Below, piece after piece: positions 1-5,643 of a stretch of DNA of 9,478 bases. Within the stretch, counting starts at the first letter, position 1. Each line of letters starts with the position of its first letter. The notes beneath the pieces are model-generated. The model was not told the DNA's origin. It was given only the letters and a program-made list of their open reading frames with translations, and did no database searches. Source of the stretch: Flavobacteriales bacterium (lineage in GTDB: Bacteria > Bacteroidota > Bacteroidia > Flavobacteriales_D > Parvicellaceae); NCBI GenBank assembly GCA_027047735.1, contig JALTUD010000244.1, positions 1 through 9,478 of the forward strand, in the 5' to 3' direction. Made by a program: the position numbers and the translations under genes.

Positions 1-1272
1 CGTGTTGACGGAAGAACCATCGATTTTTCTAAAATGGAAGAGCAAAAAGGAGATGAGAATCCTATGAAGTTTTCGTACAGTGATGAAACCGATTTCTTAA
101 CCGAGCAAAAAAGCTGTTGGATAACCTACACCAATACGGAAGTACACGAAATCTTAAAAACAGGTTTTGACCGTTCGCCGATGTTCAACGGAGCTATAAA
201 AAGCGTAGGACCTCGTTATTGCCCTTCGATAGAAGATAAAATCAATCGTTTTGCACATCGTGAAAGACATCAAATCTTTGCCGAACCCGAAGGTTGGGAC
301 ACCATAGAATATTACATCAACGGTTTTAGCACCAGTCTTCCCGAAGACGTGCAACAAAAAGCTTTACGAATGATACCGGGCTTTGAAAACGCAAAAATGT
401 TTAGACCGGGCTATGCCATCGAATACGACTATTTTCCGCCAACGCAGTTAAAACATACGTTAGAAACAAAATTGATAGAAGGCTTATATTTCAGTGGGCA
501 AATCAACGGGACAACCGGCTACGAAGAAGCGGCAAGCCAAGGCTTGATAGCAGGTATAAATGCCGCACTAAAAGTAAAAGGAGAAGAAGAATTTATCCTT
601 TCGCGTTCGGAAGCTTATATCGGTGTCCTCATCGATGATTTAATTACCAAAGGAACGGAAGAACCTTACAGAATGTTTACTTCAAGAGCCGAATATCGCA
701 TCTTGTTGCGTCAAGATAATGCGGACTTACGCTTAACTGAAAAATCATACAATATTGGATTGGCTTCGGAAGAACGTTTAAAACGTATGCAACATAAAAA
801 GGAAGAGTCCGATAAATTGATAAAATTTATAAAAAAAACATCTATAGCCCCGGAGGAAATCAATCCGGTTTTGGAAGCGAAAAATTCTTCACCATTGAAA
901 CAAAAAGTAAAAATGGACAATGTGCTGGCACGTCCTAACCTTACGTTAGATGATTTTATTGAAGCAAGTCCGAAATTAAAAAAATACGTTGATAATATCG
1001 ATTATGATGTACGCAGTATAAAAGAACAGGTGGAGGTGCAAATCAAGTACAGAGGCTATTTGGAGCGAGAACAGGATGTTGCTGATAAATTATCACGTTT
1101 GGAATATGTGAAAATTTCCGATGATATTGATTATTTTAAATTTTCATCGCTATCGAACGAATCTAAGGAGAAATTAAATAAAATACGACCTAAAACTTTA
1201 GGGCAGGCTTCTCGTATCAGCGGAATTAAACCCTCGGATATTTCTATTTTGATGATTTATTTGGGAAGGTAA
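1..1272 (+). CDS. mnmG: tRNA uridine-5-carboxymethylaminomethyl(34) synthesis enzyme MnmG, 5' end outside window
   Basis: MnmG (GidA) is the FAD- and NADH-dependent partner of MnmE. Together they modify the wobble uridine (U34) of certain tRNAs in the cytoplasm. The frame is open from base 1 (first residues RVDGRTIDFSK), so the ATG at 34 is internal and the gene begins upstream. About 423 codons are present of a family length near 620-630, so roughly the first 200 residues, with the FAD-binding GxGxxG, are missing. Visible family signatures are both conserved cysteines, in SCWITYTN (about 110-135) and GPRYCPSIEDKI (about 208-243), then RPGYAIEYDYF (about 402-434), SGQINGTTGYEEAASQG (about 492-542), the tRNA-contacting YRMFTSRAEYRILLRQDNAD (about 667-726), and the C-terminal helical domain ending QASRISGIKPSDISILMIYL. 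No frameshift is seen. The identification is essentially certain. The next feature is a repeat element that begins about 24 bases after the stop codon. Confidence 0.97.
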   Translation, partial: RVDGRTIDFSKMEEQKGDENPMKFSYSDETDFLTEQKSCWITYTNTEVHEILKTGFDRSPMFNGAIKSVGPRYCPSIEDKINRFAHRERHQIFAEPEGWDTIEYYINGFSTSLPEDVQQKALRMIPGFENAKMFRPGYAIEYDYFPPTQLKHTLETKLIEGLYFSGQINGTTGYEEAASQGLIAGINAALKVKGEEEFILSRSEAYIGVLIDDLITKGTEEPYRMFTSRAEYRILLRQDNADLRLTEKSYNIGLASEERLKRMQHKKEESDKLIKFIKKTSIAPEEINPVLEAKNSSPLKQKVKMDNVLARPNLTLDDFIEASPKLKKYVDNIDYDVRSIKEQVEVQIKYRGYLEREQDVADKLSRLEYVKISDDIDYFKFSSLSNESKEKLNKIRPKTLGQASRISGIKPSDISILMIYLGR

Positions 1273-1330
1273 ATGTTTAAGTTTGATTAAGAATACTAAA
1301 TTCCATTTTCTTTGCACTTACCTCAACTGC

Positions 1331-1351
1331 GTTAGGGATTGTATCCCTAAC
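1331..1351. repeat. Palindrome type A of copy 1 (GTTAGGGAT-TGT-ATCCCTAAC)
   Basis: A perfect 9-base inverted repeat with a 3-base centre. It marks the junction of two oppositely oriented monomers of about 80 bases in the tail of copy 1. The same palindrome recurs at 5371-5391 and, with a 4-base centre, at 5532-5552. The head of every copy ends with one half of it (ATCCCTAACGC preceded by TTCT). Confidence 0.9.
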
Positions 1352-1414
1352 ACGAAATGAAAGTAAGCACATAAAGTGGTTTTGTCGCCCTCATACTTCT
1401 TCATATTTTATTTC

Positions 1415-1430
1415 CATAGCTGGAGCTATG
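1415..1430. repeat. Palindrome type B of copy 1 (CATAGC-TGGA-GCTATG)
   Basis: A perfect 6-base inverted repeat with a 4-base centre, midway between the head end and palindrome A, about 81 bases from each. Equivalent sites lie at 5294-5308 and 5454-5469. The centre differs each time while the arms do not. Confidence 0.85.
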
Positions 1431-1565
1431 AAAAGAAAATATTCATCGTCTGAGAACTACAAATTCCACTTTCTTGCACTTATTTCATTCCGCGTTAGGG
1501 ATAGAAGTGGCATCCTTTTGTGTTGTTGCATATATGCAACACAAAAGATATAACGGATAGCCCGA

Positions 1566-1625
1566 CCATTACGGCGTTAAAAAGAGGTGTAGTGAGGACT
1601 ACACCTCTTTTTTATGCCGTAATGG
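1566..1625. terminator. Hairpin I of copy 1, shaped like a bidirectional rho-independent terminator
   Basis: The outer stem CCATTACGGC/GCCGTAATGG (10 pairs) encloses an inner perfect 15-pair stem (1579-1593 with 1598-1612) around the loop GAGG. The inner stem is flanked by A-runs on one side and T-runs on the other, so either strand gives a GC-containing stem followed by T residues. It could therefore end mnmG transcription and also stop antisense transcription. Terminator function is inferred from shape. The hairpin is also an integral part of the repeat head, so ending transcription may not be its main role. Confidence 0.6.
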
Positions 1626-1679
1626 GAACGCCCAAAAATCTATCTTCTTAAAAACGACTTCTATTAAACGGCTTTTTTA

Positions 1680-1687
1680 TACATTTG
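1680..1687 (+). promoter_or_regulatory. Candidate Bacteroidota -7 box of the asnS operon (TACATTTG)
   Basis: TACATTTG fits the TAnnTTTG -7 consensus of the Bacteroidota housekeeping sigma factor. It lies 28 bases before the asnS GTG, which would leave a short A-rich leader. No good TTTG -33 element is visible about 19-21 bases upstream, so the call rests on the -7 match and its position just beyond the repeat element. Confidence 0.5.
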
Positions 1688-1715
1688 TGATTATTCATTA
1701 GAAAAACGAAAAAAC

Positions 1716-3152
1716 GTGCCAAGAATAAAGATAAAAGAAGCATTGGAGTTGCAACCGACTCCGAATATTAATGTGAAAGGTTGGGTAAGAGCTTTTAGAA
1801 GTAACCGCTTTATTGCCTTAAATGACGGTTCTTATATTCATTCCATTCAGATTGTTTTGGAAGATGAGAAAATTCCTGAAGAGATAGTACGGAAAATATC
1901 CATAGGTGCGGCTCTTTCTGTTAAAGGGGCGTTAGTGGAATCTTTGGGGAAAGGACAAAAAGTAGAAGTGCTTGCCGAAGAGATTGAAGTGTTGGGCGAG
2001 GCTAACCCTGAGGAAGTGCAAAAAACGATTCTGCAACCTAAAAAACATAGCCTTGAAAAATTAAGAGAACAAGCTCATCTTCGTTTTAGGACGAATTTAT
2101 TCGGGGCGGTTTTTAGAATCAGGCATGCCATGGCATTTGCTATTCATAACTATTTTAACAAAAACGGTTTTTACTATTTGCATACGCCGATTATTACGGG
2201 TTCGGATGCAGAAGGTGCGGGAGAAATGTTTAAAGTTACCAATTTACCTTTAGAAAATATTCCTTTTAATGAGGAGGGTAAAGTCGATTACAGCAAAGAT
2301 TTCTTTGGAAAAGAAACAAACTTAACTGTTTCCGGGCAATTGGAAGCAGAACTTGGTGCAATGGCTCTGGGTCAGGTTTATACGTTTGGGCCTACTTTCA
2401 GAGCGGAAAATTCTAACACGTCAAGACACTTGGCGGAGTTTTGGATGATTGAGCCGGAAGTGGCTTTTGCCGACTTAAATGACGACATGGCATTGAGCGA
2501 AGATTTCATGAAGTACCTAATTCGCTATGCCTTAGAAAACTGCAAAGATGATTTAGCGTTTTTGATGCAACGCGAATTGAACGAAGACAAACAAAAACCA
2601 AAAGCCCAACGTAATGAAATGAACCTTATCGAACGTTTAGAATTTATTGTAACCAATGATTTCGAACGCATCAGTTACACCGAAGCGATAGAATTGTTGC
2701 AACGTTCTAAACCTTACAAAAAGAATAAGTTTAAATTTCCGGTGGAATGGGGTGTTGATTTAGCGAGTGAGCACGAACGTTTCTTGGTAGAAAAACAATT
2801 TAAAAAGCCGGTAATTATTTATGATTACCCGAAAGAGATAAAGGCTTTCTACATGCGAAATAATGACGACGGTAAAACAGTTGCCGCTATGGATGTATTA
2901 TTTCCGGGTATTGGTGAAATTATCGGTGGTTCTCAGCGGGAAGAACGTCTTGATGTATTGAAAGAAAAAATCAAAGATTTTAACATCGAAGAAGAACACG
3001 TTTGGTGGTATTTGGATACACGTAAATTCGGAACTGCACCTCATGCGGGATTTGGATTAGGGTTTGAACGCTTGATTATGTTTGTAACAGGTATGACGAA
3101 TATTAGAGATGTAATACCATTTCCGCGAACACCTAAAAATGCAGAATTTTAA
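1716..3152 (+). CDS. asnS: Asparaginyl-tRNA synthetase
   Basis: Class IIb synthetase that activates asparagine with ATP and charges tRNA-Asn in the cytoplasm. At 478 residues it is of normal length. The N-terminal OB-fold anticodon-binding domain is about residues 15-105 (VKGWVRAFRSNRFIALNDGS). Motif 1 is about 132-165, motif 2 is the FRAENSNTSRHLAEFWMIEPE segment (about 228-248, first residues FRAENSNTSRH), and motif 3 is GFGLGFERL (445-453) with RDVIPFPRTP close behind. AsnRS is preferred over AspRS because of the short domain plan and overall resemblance to Bacteroidota AsnRS. The start is GTG: there is no in-frame ATG nearby, and the product begins in the OB-fold as expected (MPRIKIKEAL). 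The upstream sequence is A-rich with no Shine-Dalgarno. It is the first gene of a tight operon, and speD begins 5 bases after its stop. Confidence 0.95.
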   Translation: MPRIKIKEALELQPTPNINVKGWVRAFRSNRFIALNDGSYIHSIQIVLEDEKIPEEIVRKISIGAALSVKGALVESLGKGQKVEVLAEEIEVLGEANPEEVQKTILQPKKHSLEKLREQAHLRFRTNLFGAVFRIRHAMAFAIHNYFNKNGFYYLHTPIITGSDAEGAGEMFKVTNLPLENIPFNEEGKVDYSKDFFGKETNLTVSGQLEAELGAMALGQVYTFGPTFRAENSNTSRHLAEFWMIEPEVAFADLNDDMALSEDFMKYLIRYALENCKDDLAFLMQRELNEDKQKPKAQRNEMNLIERLEFIVTNDFERISYTEAIELLQRSKPYKKNKFKFPVEWGVDLASEHERFLVEKQFKKPVIIYDYPKEIKAFYMRNNDDGKTVAAMDVLFPGIGEIIGGSQREERLDVLKEKIKDFNIEEEHVWWYLDTRKFGTAPHAGFGLGFERLIMFVTGMTNIRDVIPFPRTPKNAEF

Positions 3153-3157
3153 TTCGC

Positions 3158-3532
3158 ATGAAAGGATTGGGCTATCAAACGTTGGTGGAGTTTTACGGAT
3201 GTGATACTTCAATAATTAACGATACAGAGCAAATAAAACAACTGTTATTGATGTCTGCCGAATTAGCCGGTCTTACAGTTGTGGATGCTGTTGTTCATCA
3301 TTTTTCGCCCATAGGAGTAAGTGGTGTAGTGGTGGTGAAAGAAAGCCATATTTCGGTACATACATGGCCGGAATACGGTTATGTAGCTTTAGATTTTTTC
3401 ACTTGTAATTCGGTATATAGCTTAACAACTGCAATTGATTATTTAATAAATGAATTAAAAGCAGAATCAACGGAGAGTAAAACCTTGGTAAGAGGAAAAC
3501 AAATAAATGAATTTAAAAGAGAAAATATATAA
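3158..3532 (+). CDS. speD: S-adenosylmethionine decarboxylase proenzyme, class 1B
   Basis: Pyruvoyl enzyme that decarboxylates S-adenosylmethionine to the aminopropyl donor used for spermidine synthesis. The 124 residues match the short Bacillus/Thermotoga-type SpeD. The processing and active-site block KESHISVHTWPEYGYVALDF is complete. Autocleavage is expected between Glu62 and Ser63, with Ser63 becoming the pyruvoyl group. His68 and Cys83 (FFTC) are the expected processing and catalytic residues, at the same numbers as I recall for the Thermotoga enzyme. The gene follows asnS by 5 bases and its last 26 bases overlap the channel gene. No spermidine synthase gene is in the window, so the decarboxylated product must be used by an enzyme encoded elsewhere. 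Context with a channel and a DUF4178 protein resembles polyamine-linked membrane or stress clusters rather than a standard speD-speE pair. Confidence 0.95.
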   Translation: MKGLGYQTLVEFYGCDTSIINDTEQIKQLLLMSAELAGLTVVDAVVHHFSPIGVSGVVVVKESHISVHTWPEYGYVALDFFTCNSVYSLTTAIDYLINELKAESTESKTLVRGKQINEFKRENI

Positions 3533-4316
3533 TTGGATAGATACCGATTCCGAAACACAAAAGTCGCGTTGGGTGAACGAAGTGATTTCGGGGATAATCG
3601 TACTGAATATTTGTGCCATTCTTTTTGAGTCGTACAAAGAGTTTAGTATTCCCTATCGTTCCAAACTCTATTATTTTGAGTTGTTTTCAATCGTTATTTT
3701 TTCGTTGGAATACCTCTTTAGAATCTGGATAGCAGATTTGCACTATAAGGAAAAAACACCGTTAAGAGCTAGATTGACGTATATTTTTTCATTTTACGGA
3801 ATAATTGATTTATTGGCAATTATGCCATTCTATTTACCGATGATTACACGCGTAGATTTAAGGGTTTTACGTTCTTTACGGTTGATACGCTTGCTTAGGG
3901 TATTCAAATTGTCAAGATATTCTCGTTCGTTCAAATTGCTGGGCGAAGTACTGGAAGATACCAAAGGAGATTTGGCGGTAACGATATTCATTGTGTTTAT
4001 CCTACTCATAATTTCATCTACTTTAATGTTTTATGTAGAAAATGAAGCACAACCCGAAGCCTTTAGTAACATTGGTCAATCCCTTTGGTGGGCGGTGGCA
4101 ACACTCACAACCGTAGGCTACGGAGACATTTACCCGATAACCCCCGCAGGAAAATTATTAAGCGGATTAATAGCCATATTAGGAATTGGAATTGTAGCTT
4201 TGCCTACCAGTATTTTAAGTTCATCCTTTGTCGAAAAGATACAAGAGAGAAAAAAACAAAAACAAAAATGTACCTGCCCTAAATGCGGAGAAGAATTTTT
4301 ATTAAAAAATGAGTAA
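3507..4316 (+). CDS. Voltage-gated potassium channel with C-terminal zinc-ribbon-like tail
   Basis: Six-transmembrane Kv-type channel subunit of 269 residues, expected to work as an inner-membrane tetramer. Approximate segments: S1 26-44, S2 56-76, S3 90-110, S4 116-137, S5 156-177, pore helix 190-200, filter 201-207, S6 214-240. The filter is the K+-selective TTVGYGD. S4 is a strong voltage sensor with basic residues every third position (R119, R122, R125, R128, R131, K134, R137). Likely countercharges are E68 in S2 and D101 in S3. After S6 a basic stretch (ERKKQKQK) leads to CTCPKCGEEF, a CxCxxC metal-binding-like end in place of an RCK or cyclic-nucleotide domain. The ATG at 3507 lies inside the end of speD, and the 3' end overlaps the next gene by 8 bases (ATGAGTAA), which suggests translational coupling. 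Physiological role and gating range cannot be read from sequence. Confidence 0.93.
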   Translation: MNLKEKIYNWIDTDSETQKSRWVNEVISGIIVLNICAILFESYKEFSIPYRSKLYYFELFSIVIFSLEYLFRIWIADLHYKEKTPLRARLTYIFSFYGIIDLLAIMPFYLPMITRVDLRVLRSLRLIRLLRVFKLSRYSRSFKLLGEVLEDTKGDLAVTIFIVFILLIISSTLMFYVENEAQPEAFSNIGQSLWWAVATLTTVGYGDIYPITPAGKLLSGLIAILGIGIVALPTSILSSSFVEKIQERKKQKQKCTCPKCGEEFLLKNE

Positions 4317-5073
4317 CGAAGATTCCTTAGAACCGAAATTAACCGAACTGAAGGTCGGTTATACCTTAGACTATAATCTAAAGACGTGGATTGTAGAGGA
4401 AGTCTATCATTACCGTTGGGGCAACAATTTTTCGAGTATAGAATACAAAATCTACTCAGGCGACGAACAGGCGTATTTGGAAGTAGAAGACGATGACGAG
4501 TTAAAAATCCTATTCAGTAAAGACATTGATTTACCGTTAAGCCGATTTGATTTTCTTCCCGACAGCGACCCTAAACCCGAATTGCAATACAACGGAAAAA
4601 CGTACTTTTTCCACGAAATGTTTGACGCTCAAGCACGAAACGACGAAGACGATTATTGGGAGTCATTTTACCTTTGGGATTATTTTGACGAGGAAGAAAA
4701 AGAATTTATATCCATAGAAAATTGGGACGGCGACCTCGAAGCGTGTCACGGACATAAAGTAGATGAATTGGAAATCAGTAGTGTTACCCCCGGCGACCCC
4801 AATCGAGTTCGAGAAAGAAAACTAAATAAAAAATACGGCTACGACACCACTTACGACGAATCTCAAAAAACAATACCTGTTAAAATTATCTTCACCATGA
4901 TACTTATCATTGTTCTGATAATTATAATGTCCAGAGGTTGCGGAGGCGGAACCTACATACACACCGGAACAGGTCGATACATACACCACGTAACACCAAT
5001 AGGTGGCGGAGGTTCGTGGTCAGGAGGTGGCGGAGGCGGATTCAGAGGCGGAGGCGGAGGATTTGGAAAATAA
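4309..5073 (+). CDS. DUF4178-like acidic protein with one C-terminal TM helix and glycine-rich tail
   Basis: Function unknown. Residues 12-158 resemble DUF4178 (LKVGYTLDYNLKTWIVEEV, then an acidic YLEVEDDDELKI). The region seems to contain two related halves: each has a short G-K-T-W/Y strand motif, a run of aromatic and acidic residues, and an E-rich strand (about 14-70 and 94-156). A basic stretch (about 165-176) precedes a single TM helix (about 190-208, VKIIFTMILIIVLIIIM). The remaining 46 residues are almost half glycine, with GGGGSW and GGGGGFRGGGGGFGK-type runs. By the positive-inside rule the acidic domain is cytoplasmic and the glycine tail periplasmic. There is no signal peptide. 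It is the last gene of the asnS-speD-channel operon, and the repeat element begins 8 bases after its stop. DUF4178 proteins are known to occur next to SpeD, ion channels and PspA-type membrane-stress genes; a role beside this channel is inference. Confidence 0.75.
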   Translation: MSNEDSLEPKLTELKVGYTLDYNLKTWIVEEVYHYRWGNNFSSIEYKIYSGDEQAYLEVEDDDELKILFSKDIDLPLSRFDFLPDSDPKPELQYNGKTYFFHEMFDAQARNDEDDYWESFYLWDYFDEEEKEFISIENWDGDLEACHGHKVDELEISSVTPGDPNRVRERKLNKKYGYDTTYDESQKTIPVKIIFTMILIIVLIIIMSRGCGGGTYIHTGTGRYIHHVTPIGGGGSWSGGGGGGFRGGGGGFGK

Positions 5074-5090
5074 AAAAGATTTGGGCGTTC

Positions 5091-5148
5091 CCCTAAAACA
5101 CGAAACAAACATATCGCTCTCGCGAAACGTTTGTTTCGTGTTTTAGGG
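5091..5148 (+). repeat. Hairpin I of copy 2 (20-pair perfect stem)
   Basis: Arms 5091-5110 and 5129-5148 are perfectly complementary over 20 bases, starting CCCTAAAACACG. The loop at 5111-5128 (ATATCGCTCTCGCGAAAC) contains a small TCGC/GCGA helix. The loop is nearly the same in copy 3, although much of the stem differs there. It begins 17 bases after the stop codon of the upstream gene and lacks a proper T-run, so it would more likely block 3' exonucleases than act as a classical terminator. Confidence 0.85.
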
Positions 5149-5165
5149 TCGGGCTATCACTACTC

Positions 5166-5205
5166 ACTCTTTTGTGTTGCATAAGTGCAACAACACAAAA
5201 GGAGT
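5166..5205 (+). repeat. Hairpin II of copy 2
   Basis: Outer ACTC/GAGT and TTTTGTG/CACAAAA arms plus an inner TTGCA/TGCAA stem with loop TAAG and a CAA bulge on the 3' side. The architecture is outer stem, inner stem, loop, then a bulge that repeats the inner arm. It recurs in copy 1 with TTTTGTG (1512-1549) and in copy 3 with a different TTTTTTGC/GCAAAAAA stem. Confidence 0.75.
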
Positions 5206-5223
5206 TCAAACACGCCGTTCTAT

Positions 5224-5552
5224 CCCTAACGCAAGTGGAATGAGTGCATAGAAAGTGAGTTTTAGTTTCTTTAGATGATGAAAAAATTCTTTGCATAGCC
5301 GAGCTATGGAAATAATTTTTGAAGAAATATAAAGGAAATAAAAGCACTTTATAGTGCTCATTTTACTTGTGTTAGGGATACAATCCCTAACGTGTGTAAA
5401 AAGAGCAGTAAGAAAATGAGTTTTGGTTTCTTAGACGATGAAAAAAATCTTTGCATAGCACCCGCTATGGAAATATTTTTTGAAGAAGGATAAGGAATCA
5501 AAAAACGCTTTATACCGTCTATTTCGCTCGTGTTAGGGATACCAATCCCTAA
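5224..5552. repeat. Alternating inverted array of about 80-base monomers
   Basis: Palindrome B at 5294-5308 and 5454-5469 alternates with palindrome A at 5371-5391 and 5532-5552, spaced about 77-81 bases centre to centre. The sequence between neighbouring centres is an imperfect inverted copy of the next interval. For example, AAGTGGAATGAG near 5233 mirrors CTCATTTTACTT near 5357, and several mismatches would be G-U pairs in RNA. Each 160-base repeat could therefore fold into one long interrupted hairpin. Confidence 0.8.
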
Positions 5553-5643
5553 TGCGAAACAGGTGAGTGCAAAGAAAACGGAGTTTAATTTTATCGATAA
5601 TAAACTTCACATTTAAGCACTTCTCAAAAAACAAAAAACAACA

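Larger units (their letters stand above)
1296..1635 (-). repeat. Composite structured intergenic element, copy 1 (head plus one palindromic repeat)
   Basis: This element fills most of the 443-base gap between mnmG and asnS and reads on the - strand. Its head (1635 down to 1492) begins TTGGGCGTTCCC, then has hairpin I (1566-1625), the linker GGTCGGGCTATC, hairpin II (1512-1549), and ends TTCTATCCCTAACGC. The tail continues through a CATAGC/GCTATG palindrome centred near 1422 and a GTTAGGGAT/ATCCCTAAC palindrome centred near 1341. It stops in a half monomer ending GTGCAAAGAAAATGGAATTT near 1296. The invariant blocks match copies at 5081 and 9315, but the hairpin I stem has a different sequence here and still pairs fully. 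No reading frame in it looks like protein. I cannot name a known family for it. The boundaries are inferred from comparing copies and could be off by several bases. Confidence 0.85.
5081..5588 (+). repeat. Composite structured intergenic element, copy 2 (head plus two palindromic repeats)
   Basis: Occupies nearly all of the 570-base gap between the DUF4178 gene and rnhA. The head (5081-5232) has the order TTGGGCGTTCCC, hairpin I (5091-5148), GGTCGGGCTATC, hairpin II (5166-5205), TTCTATCCCTAACGC. The tail has palindrome centres at about 5301 (type B), 5381 (A), 5462 (B) and 5543 (A), so monomers of about 80 bases alternate in orientation. The element ends in a half monomer, GTGCAAAGAAAACGGAGTTT, near 5588, the same point at which copy 1 ends. 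No protein-coding frame looks real here. The remaining 55 bases before rnhA are A/T-rich leader without a convincing promoter. Confidence 0.87.

Noticed and set aside
34..36. ATG at 34 as the start of the first gene
   Set aside because: The frame stays open to base 1 and the upstream codons (GRTIDFSK) are part of MnmG, so this methionine is internal.
1331..1351. Integron attC-like core sites (GCGTTAGG and CCTAACGC ends of the repeats)
   Set aside because: The ends look like attC core sites, but there is no integrase gene, no cassette-like single ORFs between sites, and the palindrome spacing is a strict 80 bases with a second palindrome, unlike attC.
5093..5347. Minus-strand 84-codon ORF
   Set aside because: It lies wholly within the repeat element, runs through its hairpins, and has no protein-like pattern.
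5371..5391. Telomere-like TTAGGG motif
   Set aside because: It occurs once per palindrome rather than in tandem and is explained by the 9-base inverted repeat.
5224..5588. CRISPR array
   Set aside because: Palindromic repeats at regular spacing are present, but the intervals are related inverted sequences rather than unique spacers, and no cas gene is seen.
1296..5588. Composite transposon carrying the asnS operon
   Set aside because: Inverted flanking elements are present, but there is no transposase, no visible target duplication, and asnS is an essential core gene. It is kept only as a low-weight finding.
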